From: Helicobacter cetorum MIT 99-5656
GTDB taxonomy: Bacteria; Campylobacterota; Campylobacteria; Campylobacterales; Helicobacteraceae
NCBI RefSeq assembly: GCF_000259275.1
Contig: NC_017735.1
Span: 1,736,001 to 1,800,000, forward strand
Direction of reading: 5' to 3'
DNA: 64,000 nt
Shown: positions 1-9,200 of the stretch, in pieces
Position numbering within the stretch: the stretch's first letter is position 1
Layout: each line of letters opens with the position of its first letter
The notes under the pieces: generated by a model
The model's database searches: none
What the model was told of the DNA's origin: nothing
What the model saw: only the letters and a program-made list of their open reading frames with translations
Position numbers and translations under genes: made by a program

Positions 1-1009
1 TAACAGCTATTCACTAGCCTGTGCTAGATAAGAAATAGGGGTATTAGATTTAGCGATGCAAATACCAAAAGAAACGCTTAGTTTGTTGTTAACAAAACTT
101 CTAAAATATTTTCTAATTTGTCTAGCTAAATCCAACACTTCGTTCCATGTCACTACTAAAAACAAATCATCGCCACCAGCAAACACCATGTAAGTATTAG
201 GAAATTTTTCTTCCATAAGCTTTGTTACATATAAAGAAAGGAAATATTAAGATTGTTTGAAAAAGTGTCAAATTCTTTAAAACTTTTTACTTCTAGTTTG
301 TCTCTGTTAGCTAGAGTGATTGCCAAGCCTAATAAAAGAACTACAAATTTCACAGCTTTCATCATCTATTTTAATACGATGCATGTTGCACATGGGACAT
401 AGAGTTTGATGGTTTAAATCTTTGTCATAAGAAAAGGTTATTTATTCTTTTGTCTTGTGTAGAAGATCAAATTTATTAAATTTGGCTTGTTATTCTTTCT
501 CGCTAATTGCTTCTCTTAGTTTTGTATATTTGCCGTATTGAAAACTTTTTTATTAACACTTACATCATTATCTTTTGACTTCTTATGGCAAAATAATTTT
601 ACCCCACTCAAACCAAAAAATATTTCATAAAATAGTTATCCATTGTTTTTTGAATATCTTTTATGATATTTTCATTTAAATTTTTGGAAAGAATTTCTAT
701 TTTTCCAGCTTTTGAATATGGTTTGTAAGTTTTATCTCTGCCATATTTATCACAAATAAATTCTATTAAATAATCTGTAAAGATTTGAATGAACGCCGAC
801 TTAGCTCTTAGCACCTTAGTGGCGTATTCGGTCGTGAGATTATCAAAAATGAATTTTTGTATCCCATAAAAATCTCCAGCAATCAAGCACATTTCATCAG
901 TCAAAAGACTATCAATATCTTTATAATGATTGCCTTTAACATCTTTGTAAAATTTTTTATTAAAACCTATATTTTGATAAATTTCTTCAAAATTTATTTT
1001 CTCACTCAT
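1..1009 (-). pseudogene. cas10: Type III CRISPR-Cas Cas10 (Csm1/Cmr2-like), decayed
   Basis: Cas10 is the large subunit of type III effector complexes; its palm domain makes cyclic oligoadenylates. The 5' part (1009 down to 608) is open for 133 codons and has the characteristic AGDFYGIQKFIFDNLTTEY stretch. Further down, conceptual translation gives Cas10-like pieces in shifting frames: a zinc-binding CPMCN...CEIC segment (about 340-405), ITLANRDKLEVKSFKEF (about 265-320), then the palm signature FAGGDDLFLVV (about 135-216). At least two in-frame stops (TAA near 490 and 442) and several frame changes separate them. The last segment stops at 7-9, so the 3' end may lie outside the window. The start overlaps the cas6 end as ATGA. 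The catalytic GGDD survives but no full-length protein can be made. Identification is strong; inactivity is read directly. Confidence 0.88.
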
Positions 1010-1721
1010 TCTAACCCCTTAACTTCAATTTTTCCTAATCCAAACACGCAAGATTTGCCCACACCTATAAGCTCGCCTAATTTTAGCACTTCAAAACTTT
1101 CCTTATTCAAGCCTTTAATTTTCACACTCCCCACTAGCCCCCCAAATTGCGGGGTTTCATCTGTCGTTGATAAATGGAATTGATTAAGTCCTTTAGCTCC
1201 AAAATCTTGGCATCTCTTAGAAAGCGATTATCCTTTTTAATCCTTAAGGGCATAACCAATTCCAAGATGATGTTTTCAAAACGCTCTTTAATGCTAAAGA
1301 TTTGTTGGCTATTTTTTGGCAAACTGATTTCTTCATGATTCAAACAATTTGTTTCATTAATGAGCATACTAAAATCTTCATAAGTCTTTTTCTCTTTACC
1401 TAAGCCGATGTTTTTAAGCATTTCTAATAACGCACTTAGCACATAAGCAAGCTCCTTGGTGGCACGATTGAATAAATACAAGTTAAAATCATATTCTCTA
1501 GCGCCTAGTTTAAAATCCAAGCGATACGCATGAGTAGTGTTTTTAATCTCAAAAAACGCACAATACAAGCATTTTTCTTTAGCAATACATTCGCCATGTT
1601 TATTGGGTGGATTTAAACACACGATTTTTTTAAGCGCTACGCCAAAGGCACCCCTAATTTGACTACCCATAAAAAAGGGTGGCTTATCCTTGATTTTTAT
1701 GGTGATTTTGATGTAGTTCAT
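1006..1721 (-). pseudogene. cas6: CRISPR Cas6 RAMP endoribonuclease, frameshifted at a C6/G6 run
   Basis: Cas6 cuts pre-crRNA at the repeats. The first 195 codons (1721 to 1134) show the Cas6 RAMP pattern: MGSQIRGAFGVALKKIVC followed by a Cys cluster (CIAKEKCLYC) and the PLRIKKDNRFL region. That frame stops at NLGG. One extra base in the run of six G on the coding strand (C6 at 1138-1143) would restore a tail ending GELIGVGKSCVFGLGKIEV, the glycine-rich C-terminal loop typical of Cas6. The restored frame ends at 1006-1008, overlapping the cas10 ATG. The gene therefore seems broken by a single-base loss in a homopolymer. With cas10 beside it also broken, decay is likelier than phase variation. 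Confidence 0.85.
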
Positions 1722-2038
1722 TTTTCATACTCCCTAAATCTTACATGCCTAAAGATAGAAGTTTTGACCAACTCGCCTTTTTCATTCACGCTTTCTGCGC
1801 ACTCTCTTTTGGTGGTGGCATACACACAAAGTAAGCCTAAATTTTGACAAAAATTTACCATATTAAAAGCCGCTCCAAAATCCCCACTAATCAAAACCAT
1901 ATCATTTTTTGTAGCGTTATGTTGGATAAATTCTTTTATAGGATTTAAATAGTCTTTTAAGCTTTTCTAATTGACTAGGCACTTGAGACCATAAAATTTG
2001 CAATTCTTTAAACGGCTTTGCGTAATACTTTTTTACTT
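1718..2038 (-). pseudogene. CRISPR-associated accessory protein fragment
   Basis: A 60-codon frame (1900 to 1718) reads VLISGDFGAAFNMVNFCQN, then VYATTKREC and finally IFRHVRFREYEK, which resembles the C-terminal part of accessory proteins found beside type III cas genes; I cannot name the family with certainty. Upstream, in the same or a shifted frame, further matching sequence runs to about 2036 (YAKPFKELQILWSQVPSQLE, then DYLNPIKEFIQHNATKND), with a frameshift near 1960. The 5' end stops within a few bases of the next gene's stop codon, so that point looks like a recombination junction. The end overlaps the cas6 ATG. It is a truncated remnant. Confidence 0.6.
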
Positions 2039-2572
2039 TATTCTCATTTTATAAAGCCATCTAGCCACCAACATAATAAATAAAATCGCACTTAAAAACA
2101 CGAAGCCTGTGATTTTGTAAAGGGGGATAAAGGTTTTTTCAAATCCCTCTTCTACAAGAATAATTTTAGAAACGCCCATATGGTTGCTGGGGGCATTGTC
2201 TATGAGATAAAAGCCCTGTTTTTTAAGCACAAAATAGGGGATTTTCATTGACGCTTCATCTTTGAGAGAGATAGCAAACGCTCCGATATTGGAAAACTTG
2301 ATTTTATTGTCTGTGTCTAGTAAGACAAAGGGGGTGTTTTTGAATTTTTCTTCCAAAATTTTTAAAGGGTTTAAAGAGTGGGTATTGTCTGATTCTATAA
2401 GGCTTTTAGTGATAGCATTGGCGGTGTATTGCATGCGTATTTGGGTGTTTTCTAAGAGATTAGTTTTTTCATAAGAGATAAATAACGCTAGTAAAATAAC
2501 CACTAAAAGCAAGGTAGAAAGGATATAAACGCTCAAAAAACGCTTTTTGAAAGAAGATTGACAAGAGGGCAT
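2033..2572 (-). CDS. Two-helix inner-membrane protein with extracytoplasmic domain
   Basis: The 179-residue product has a basic N-terminus (KKR), a strong hydrophobic helix at about residues 14-32, a polar stretch of about 115 residues and a second helix at about 152-172 followed by ARWLYKMRIK. This is the layout of the sensor half of a bacterial receptor (helix, periplasmic sensor, helix), but no HAMP, histidine-kinase or chemoreceptor domain follows. It is either a short stand-alone membrane protein or a receptor that lost its output domain. The stop codon lies within a few bases of the CRISPR remnant, so 3' truncation by that junction is possible. It diverges from the M48 gene. I do not recognise a named family. 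Confidence 0.7.
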   Translation of the reverse strand: MPSCQSSFKKRFLSVYILSTLLLVVILLALFISYEKTNLLENTQIRMQYTANAITKSLIESDNTHSLNPLKILEEKFKNTPFVLLDTDNKIKFSNIGAFAISLKDEASMKIPYFVLKKQGFYLIDNAPSNHMGVSKIILVEEGFEKTFIPLYKITGFVFLSAILFIMLVARWLYKMRIK

Positions 2573-2704
2573 AATAGACCTTTTATATTTGTAGTGGGTT
2601 TAATAACACAGCTTTTTAACCACAAATTTGAATTAAAAATGCTTGGATACGACCCCTTTTTTACCATACTTGCTTAATTTTATAGTAAATGTTTGAAAAA
2701 TTGC

Positions 2705-2710
2705 TATAAT
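2705..2710 (+). promoter_or_regulatory. -10 box of the M48-prmC operon
   Basis: TATAAT followed by a T-run, 55 bases before the M48 start. It has the look of a Helicobacter sigma-80 promoter, which relies on an extended -10 and A/T-rich upstream DNA. Confidence 0.5.
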
Positions 2711-2765
2711 TTTTTGTAAGTTTTATAAGGTAGTTCTGTGAGTTTTATTAAAAGGAATTTAAGAG

Positions 2766-3989
2766 ATGCTTGATTTATGGGTAGATATGGTGATTTGTAT
2801 CGTTTATTGGCTCTTTTTCACTACCCCCCACATTGTGGGCGATATTCTTCAATTAAATTTTATCCGTCAAAAGCTCCATGATAAACCCATTTTACTACCC
2901 TTAAACGATTATGAAGAAGCCGGGAATTATGCGATTAAGAAATTGCATTTATCTATAGGTTCTCAAGTTTTAGATGGCGTGATTTTTGCTGGCTGGGTCT
3001 TCTTTGGCTTGGGGCGATTAGAAGATTTTACGCATTATTTGAATCTCTCTGAAATCATGGGTTACTTGGTGTTTGCGTTGTTGTTTTTAGGGATTCAAAG
3101 CTTTCTATCTTTGCCTATTAGCTACTACACCACCATGCATTTAGACAAGGAATTTGGCTTTTCTAAGGTTACTTTATCGTTGTTTTTTAGGGATTTTTTC
3201 AAGGGTTTATCACTTACTTTAGTGGTGGGATTGTTGTTGATTTATCTCCTGATTATGGTCATGGAACACATAGAGCATTGGGAGATTGGCTCTTTTTTTG
3301 TTGTGTTTATCTTTATGGTTTTAGCTAATCTCTTTTATCCAAAAATCGCTCAACTTTTCAACAAATTCACCCCCTTAGACAATAAAGATTTAGAAGCAAA
3401 AATTGAGTGCATGATGAGTAAGGTGGGTTTTAGAAGCGAAGGCATATTTGTTATGGATGCTAGCAAGAGAGATGGGCGTTTGAATGCATATTTTGGGGGC
3501 TTGGGTAAGAATAAGCGGGTGGTATTGTTTGATACCTTGTTGTCTAAGGTTGAAGTGGATGGGCTTTTAGCCATTTTAGGGCATGAACTAGGGCATTTCA
3601 AACACAAGGATTTGTTGAAGGGTTTAGGGCTTATGGGTGGGTTGCTCGCTCTTATTTTTGCTATTATTTCTCATTTGCCATCGGTGGTTTTTGAAGGTTT
3701 TAATGTCTCAGAAACGCCAGTGAGTTTGATTATTATTTTACTCTTACTCTTGCCTGTATTTTCCTTTTATGCAATGCCTTTGATTGGATTTTTCAGCCGT
3801 AAGAATGAATATGCAGCAGATAGGTTTGGAGCAAGTTTAAGCTCTAAAGAGACCTTGTCAAAAGCTTTGGTGTGCATTGTCAATGAAAATAAAGCCTTTC
3901 CTTATTCACACCCTTTTTATATTTTTCTCCATTATACGCATCCACCATTGATTGAACGCTTGAAAGCCTTGGATTACGAAGTTAAATGA
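2766..3989 (+). CDS. M48 family zinc metalloprotease (Ste24/CAAX-protease-like)
   Basis: A 407-residue polytopic membrane protein with the M48 zinc motif HELGHFKHKD at about residues 274-283 and a downstream EYAADRFGA segment (about 355-363) that supplies the third, glutamate, zinc ligand. Several hydrophobic segments precede and follow the motif, as in Ste24/HtpX-type enzymes that cleave membrane or misfolded substrates. AAAGGAATTT lies just before the start. It overlaps prmC by 4 bases, so the two are translationally coupled. Gene order with prmC and gdhA corresponds to the H. pylori HP0382-HP0380 block, on memory. The substrate is unknown. Confidence 0.9.
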   Translation: MLDLWVDMVICIVYWLFFTTPHIVGDILQLNFIRQKLHDKPILLPLNDYEEAGNYAIKKLHLSIGSQVLDGVIFAGWVFFGLGRLEDFTHYLNLSEIMGYLVFALLFLGIQSFLSLPISYYTTMHLDKEFGFSKVTLSLFFRDFFKGLSLTLVVGLLLIYLLIMVMEHIEHWEIGSFFVVFIFMVLANLFYPKIAQLFNKFTPLDNKDLEAKIECMMSKVGFRSEGIFVMDASKRDGRLNAYFGGLGKNKRVVLFDTLLSKVEVDGLLAILGHELGHFKHKDLLKGLGLMGGLLALIFAIISHLPSVVFEGFNVSETPVSLIIILLLLLPVFSFYAMPLIGFFSRKNEYAADRFGASLSSKETLSKALVCIVNENKAFPYSHPFYIFLHYTHPPLIERLKALDYEVK

Positions 3990-4825
3990 CAATTTCACAA
4001 GCCCTAAATTGTGTCAAAAAAGAATTGTCTCAAAAAGGTTTTAGGGGGGGCTTAGAATCTGAAATTTTATTAAGCTTTGTCTTACAAAAAGAACGAGTCT
4101 TTTTGCACACGCATACGCATTTGGAGTTGAGCCATGAAGAAGAGACACGCTTTTTTGAGTTAGTAACGAAGCGTTTGAATGACTACCCCATAGAGTATTT
4201 ATTAGAAAGCTGTAGTTTTTATGGGCGTGATTTTTATGTGAATGAGCATGTTTTAATCCCACGACCTGAAACGGAGCTTTTAGTAGAAAAAGCCCTTGCT
4301 GTTATTTCTCAGTATCACTTAAAAGATATAGGTGAAATAGGCATAGGTAGTGGGTGTGTGTCTGTTAGCTTGGCTTTAGAAAATCCTAAGCTTTCCATTG
4401 TAGCGAGTGATATTTCAAAGAGTGCCTTAGAAGTGGCGTCAAAAAATATTGAACGCTTTAATCTAAAGAAACGCATTTTTTTGAAAGAGACTCATCTTTG
4501 GGATCATATGCCAGCCACGATACAAATGCTTGTTTCTAACCCGCCCTATATCGCTAGAGATTATCCTTTAGAAAAATCTGTTTTGAAAGAACCTCATAAC
4601 GCCCTTTTTGGTGGGGTTAAAGGCGATGAAATTTTAAAAGAAATCGTTTTTTTAGCCGCTCAATTGAATATTCCTTTTTTAGTTTGTGAAATGGGGTATG
4701 ACCAACAAATGAGTTTGAAAGAATGCTTAGAATTTTGTGGCTATCATGCAGAGTTCTACAAGGATTTGAGTGGCTTGGATAGGGGGTTTGTAGGAGTTTT
4801 AAAAAGCTTTTTAAAATCAAATTAA
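3986..4825 (+). CDS. prmC: Peptide chain release factor glutamine methyltransferase PrmC
   Basis: PrmC/HemK uses S-adenosylmethionine to methylate the glutamine of the GGQ motif in release factors RF1 and RF2. The 279-residue product has an N-terminal helical domain, a binding motif IGIGSGCVSVSLALE at about residues 115-129, and the catalytic NPPYIARD at about 184-191 that defines this family. The ATGA overlap with the M48 gene argues for co-transcription. Length is normal for PrmC. Older annotations call this gene protoporphyrinogen oxidase; the NPPY motif supports the methyltransferase role. Confidence 0.93.
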   Translation: MTISQALNCVKKELSQKGFRGGLESEILLSFVLQKERVFLHTHTHLELSHEEETRFFELVTKRLNDYPIEYLLESCSFYGRDFYVNEHVLIPRPETELLVEKALAVISQYHLKDIGEIGIGSGCVSVSLALENPKLSIVASDISKSALEVASKNIERFNLKKRIFLKETHLWDHMPATIQMLVSNPPYIARDYPLEKSVLKEPHNALFGGVKGDEILKEIVFLAAQLNIPFLVCEMGYDQQMSLKECLEFCGYHAEFYKDLSGLDRGFVGVLKSFLKSN

Positions 4826-4847
4826 GACTTAATTATCATTTTGGTGT

Positions 4848-4853
4848 TACAAT
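4848..4853 (+). promoter_or_regulatory. Candidate -10 box for gdhA
   Basis: TACAAT lies 33 bases before the preferred gdhA start, in the A/T-rich gap after prmC. An AATTATCATT stretch just upstream resembles half of a Fur-type site. Weak support. Confidence 0.35.
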
Positions 4854-4886
4854 AAAAATCCTAAAAACAACCAAGGAATGCCGCTT

Positions 4887-6233
4887 ATGTATACTGAAAA
4901 AATTCTTCAATCTTTACAGAAAAAATACCCTTATCAAAAAGAGTTTCATCAAGCTGTTTATGAGACCATCACTTCTTTAAAACCCCTTTTAGATAGCGAT
5001 AAAAGTTTTGAAAAACATGCGATTTTAGAGCGTTTAGTTGAGCCTGAGAGAGAAATCTTTTTTAGAGTGTCATGGCTAGATGATAATAATCAAGTTCAAG
5101 TTAATCGTGGGTGTAGGATTGAGTTCAACTCCGCTATTGGCCCTTATAAGGGGGGCTTAAGATTTCATCCAAGTGTGAATGAAAGCGTGATTAAATTTTT
5201 AGGCTTTGAGCAAGTGTTGAAAAATTCGCTCACCACTTTGGCTATGGGGGGGGCTAAGGGGGGGAGTGATTTTGACCCCAAAAACAAGAGCGAGCATGAA
5301 ATCATGCGTTTTTGTCAGGCGTTTATGAATGAATTATACCGCCATATTGGGGCGACTACTGATGTTCCAGCTGGAGATATTGGGGTAGGTGAAAGAGAGA
5401 TTGGCTATTTATTTGGGCAATACAAGAAATTGGTCAATCGTTTTGAAGGCGTATTGACTGGTAAGGGGCTAACTTATGGGGGGAGTTTAGGTAGAAAAGA
5501 AGCTACAGGCTATGGGTGTGTGTATTTTGCTGAAGAAATGTTGCAAGAGAGAAACAGCTCTTTAGAAGGTAAGGTTTGCAGTGTTTCTGGGAGTGGTAAT
5601 GTGGCTATTTATACCATTGAAAAGCTTTTGCAATTGGGGGCAAAGCCTGTTACAGCAAGTGATTCTAATGGCATGATTTATGATAAAGATGGCATTGATT
5701 TGGGGCTTTTAAAAGAGATTAAAGAAGTGCGCCGTGGAAGGATTAAGGAATACGCTTTAGAAAAAACAAGTGCTAAATACATGCCTGTAGAAAATTATCC
5801 TAAAGGGGGTAATGCAGTATGGCATGTGCCTTGTTTTGCGGCTTTTCCTAGCGCGACAGAGAATGAATTGAGCGTAATAGATGCCAAAACACTTCTTTCT
5901 AATGGGTGTAAATGCGTGGCCGAAGGGGCGAATATGCCTTCAACTAATGAAGCGATTGAATTGTTTTTGCAAGCTAAGATTTCTTATGGTCTAGGTAAGG
6001 CAGCAAATGCTGGGGGAGTGAGTGTGAGTGGCTTAGAAATGTCGCAAAATGCGAGCATGCACCCTTGGAGTTTTGAAGTGGTGGATGCAAAATTGCACCA
6101 TATTATGAAAGAAATTTATCAAAATGTTTCAGAAACTGCTAAGGAGTTCAAAGACCCTACGAATTTTGTTCTAGGGGCTAATATCGCTGGTTTTAGAAAA
6201 GTAGCGTTTGCAATGATGGCTCAGGGGGTTTAA
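4887..6233 (+). CDS. gdhA: NADP-type glutamate dehydrogenase
   Basis: GdhA interconverts 2-oxoglutarate plus ammonia and glutamate. The 448-residue product matches the hexameric bacterial type in length. Visible motifs are GPYKGGLRFHPSV (substrate-binding lysine region), MGGAKGGSDFDPKNKS with the catalytic lysine, VPAGDIGVG, and a Rossmann segment VSGSGNVAIYTIE at about 233-245. An ATG at 4878 is in frame but sits almost on top of the AAGGA at 4873-4877; the ATG at 4887 has proper spacing and is preferred. The gene ends in a hairpin followed by a T-rich run. Ammonia assimilation is relevant to a urease-producing niche, though urease is not in this window. Confidence 0.95.
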   Translation: MYTEKILQSLQKKYPYQKEFHQAVYETITSLKPLLDSDKSFEKHAILERLVEPEREIFFRVSWLDDNNQVQVNRGCRIEFNSAIGPYKGGLRFHPSVNESVIKFLGFEQVLKNSLTTLAMGGAKGGSDFDPKNKSEHEIMRFCQAFMNELYRHIGATTDVPAGDIGVGEREIGYLFGQYKKLVNRFEGVLTGKGLTYGGSLGRKEATGYGCVYFAEEMLQERNSSLEGKVCSVSGSGNVAIYTIEKLLQLGAKPVTASDSNGMIYDKDGIDLGLLKEIKEVRRGRIKEYALEKTSAKYMPVENYPKGGNAVWHVPCFAAFPSATENELSVIDAKTLLSNGCKCVAEGANMPSTNEAIELFLQAKISYGLGKAANAGGVSVSGLEMSQNASMHPWSFEVVDAKLHHIMKEIYQNVSETAKEFKDPTNFVLGANIAGFRKVAFAMMAQGV

Positions 6234-6264
6234 GGAATTTAGTTTTTATAATTCCTTTATTTTC
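6232..6264 (+). terminator. Intrinsic terminator after gdhA
   Basis: AAGGAATT (6232-6239) pairs with AATTCCTT (6250-6257) around a 10-base loop and is followed by TATTTTCTT. The stem begins in the gdhA stop codon. Confidence 0.7.
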
Positions 6265-6313
6265 TTATGCTTTGGGGGGTTGGGGGTTAAATGTTTTGAT
6301 TATTTGCTGTTTG

Positions 6314-6325
6314 TTTTTTTTTTTT
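6314..6325 (+). repeat. T12 homopolymer upstream of small ORF
   Basis: Twelve consecutive T between gdhA and the 29-codon ORF. Homopolymer T tracts near Helicobacter promoters vary in length and can tune expression. Just downstream, CTAGC (6340-6344) and GCTAG (6359-6363) form a short inverted repeat around a TTTATAAG box. Confidence 0.6.
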
Positions 6326-6393
6326 GATTTCATGGGATTCTAGCTTTTAGTTTATAAGGCTAGAAGTTAGAAATCTTAATAAAAGGAGATAGT

Positions 6394-6483
6394 ATGGGAA
6401 ATCAAAAACCAAACCCTAATTATCCTTCTACTACAGGAAATCCTAGTGGAAAAGGTCGTGGCAATGCCCCTAAAGGCAAGTAA
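6394..6483 (+). CDS. Small 29-residue Gly/Pro/Asn-rich protein
   Basis: A short frame starting MGNQKPNPNYPST and ending GRGNAPKGK. It is preceded by a near-perfect ribosome binding site AAAGGAG at 6382-6388 with 5-6 bases to the ATG, which is much better than chance. The product is hydrophilic, basic and likely disordered, with no helix or signal peptide. No neighbour suggests a function. A T12 tract lies upstream and a G9 tract downstream, so expression or the locus may be repeat-variable. I do not recognise a family; the strong ribosome binding site is the main reason to call it. Confidence 0.5.
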   Translation: MGNQKPNPNYPSTTGNPSGKGRGNAPKGK

Positions 6484-6523
6484 GCATTAAGCTTAGTAGC
6501 TTTTTAGCTAACAAGCTATTTCT

Positions 6524-6653
6524 ATGGATGGGGGGGGGAATAAAAAACATTCCGATTACTCATCGTTAGGTAAATAACAAAAATGCACCAGCTTTACTAT
6601 CACAAAAACAACAAGAAGCTCACAAAGATAGCCTTGATTTGATTGTTTTATAA
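6524..6653 (+). pseudogene. Possible small-gene remnant starting in a G9 tract
   Basis: ATGGAT followed by nine G (6530-6538) opens a frame MDGGGNKKHSDYSSLGK that stops; after one frame change the next stretch reads NKNAPALLSQKQQEAHKDSL and ends LDLIVL at 6651-6653. Both parts look protein-like for this genome, and the G tract offers a route for frame switching. The evidence is only composition, so this may be chance. Confidence 0.25.
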
Positions 6654-6661
6654 GGCATAGC

Positions 6662-7216
6662 CTATGCCCTAATAAATTGTTTATATAAAAACTCTGTTCT
6701 TCCTATAGCCATAATGTGGCCACGCATTTTGTCATGCAAATCGCCTAAGAAAAAAGGGGGTTTTAATTCAAGCTTAGGAATGTCTAGGGCATACACTTGG
6801 ATAAGGTAATGATGTTCGCCGTTAGGGGGCATAGGACCGATATAGATACTATTATTTACATTGGAATATTGTTTTTCGCTTTCATTAAGAGTTGAACGCA
6901 CAAAGCCTTGAGTGAGCGAATTGACCCCTTGAACGATTTCTTTATCCGTTATTGAAGCGTTTTCTTCTAAGACATTGCTAGAAATATTACCCACAACCCA
7001 ATGAATAAACGACATGCCACACACTTGTTGAGCGTCATGGTCTATAAGCTCTAGAGCGTAACTTTTAGCATTTTCTACTTTGTCCCATGAAATCTTGGGC
7101 GAATAAGTGGGTAAGCCATTTTCATCTAAAAATTCTTTAGGGGCATTCCCACCAAATTTAGCGTCCAAGTAGCCTTGAGAGTCGGTTTGAATAGTTACAT
7201 TAAAGGTTTTTATCAT
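6662..7216 (-). CDS. YbhB/YbcL-type PEBP family protein
   Basis: The 184-residue product belongs to the phosphatidylethanolamine-binding / Raf-kinase-inhibitor-like fold. Visible signatures are SPKISWDKVENAKSYAL, LIDHDA with the conserved anion-pocket residues, FIHWVVGNI (the HW strand) and the GPMPPNGEHHYLIQVYALD block in the C-terminal half. There is no signal peptide. The bacterial cellular role is poorly known; small-ligand binding is inferred from the fold. It is transcribed toward gdhA and diverges from the HTH gene, the order of the H. pylori HP0218-HP0219 pair as I remember it. AAAGGAT lies just before the ATG. Confidence 0.88.
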   Translation of the reverse strand: MIKTFNVTIQTDSQGYLDAKFGGNAPKEFLDENGLPTYSPKISWDKVENAKSYALELIDHDAQQVCGMSFIHWVVGNISSNVLEENASITDKEIVQGVNSLTQGFVRSTLNESEKQYSNVNNSIYIGPMPPNGEHHYLIQVYALDIPKLELKPPFFLGDLHDKMRGHIMAIGRTEFLYKQFIRA

Positions 7217-7384
7217 TAAGTATCCTTTAAAAAGAGTTCTGTATGCCGCTTAATTGTATCATAATAATATGGTGGCGTGGTGTTTGCAAATATATTGTAA
7301 TTTAATGTAATTAGTAATACTGATATGAAATAATAATTTTTAATACTTAAATGGCTATTTATTTTTTATTGTTAATATTACAGA

Positions 7385-7873
7385 ATGGAAAGTAGAATAG
7401 ATGAATTGAGTGCCAAAATAGATGCACTATTGGAACAGCAGGAAAAAGTGATGGTGTTATTAGAAAGCTCTTTGAAGGCTCGTGCGTGGATTACACCACA
7501 AGAAGCCTTACTTACTGGTTTTAAGCAACATAATAATATTTTAGAATTAGAAGCAAACGAGCTTGAGTTAGCCCCAGAGATTAGTCAAGAAGATGAAGAG
7601 AAGCGGCTTTGCGTGTTGAAACATTTAGGTCATATAGATATTACTAAAAATAAACAAGAACCCCATTTTAAAAAGGATTGTATAGAATTTATTCAAAAGT
7701 TTAATATTCAAAAATCTATTATTATCACAGCCCTTTATAATCTCAAAGGTATCAAGCCCACCAAAAAAGAAATCGCTAGGCAATTGCAAAAACTCTATGT
7801 ATGGGAAAGGCGTTATTCAAAAGGCGGGATGGACGCCCTAAAGGACAGACGGGGTCGCCCCCTTAAATCATAG
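7385..7873 (+). CDS. Putative helix-turn-helix protein
   Basis: A 162-residue protein with an N-terminal coiled coil (about residues 2-35, heptad-like SAKIDALLEQQEKVMVLLE), an acidic middle and a basic C-terminus. The last 45 residues, with TKKEIARQLQ, VWERRYSKGGMDALKDRRG and RPLKS, resemble the homeodomain-like helix-turn-helix at the N-terminus of IS-type transposases, here without a catalytic domain. DNA binding is therefore inferred. No ribosome binding site is obvious ahead of the ATG. It precedes nifS on the same strand with a 137-base gap. The position matches H. pylori HP0219, of unknown function to me. Confidence 0.7.
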   Translation: MESRIDELSAKIDALLEQQEKVMVLLESSLKARAWITPQEALLTGFKQHNNILELEANELELAPEISQEDEEKRLCVLKHLGHIDITKNKQEPHFKKDCIEFIQKFNIQKSIIITALYNLKGIKPTKKEIARQLQKLYVWERRYSKGGMDALKDRRGRPLKS

Positions 7874-7962
7874 GGGATATTCACGCTTCAACTTATTTTT
7901 GCTATTTCTATCTTATTTTTAAGTTAAAATTAAGAAAATATCTTGTATTTAATCATTATTAA

Positions 7963-9177
<1,215 letters not shown>

Positions 9178-9200
9178 AAATATTGATAAAGGAATAAATA

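Noticed and set aside
857-1183. Plus-strand ORF of 108 codons over cas10-cas6
   Set aside because: It is the shadow of the minus-strand cas genes, with no ribosome binding site.
4878-4886. Upstream ATG as gdhA start
   Set aside because: It almost abuts the AAGGA sequence, leaving no spacing; the ATG at 4887 fits.
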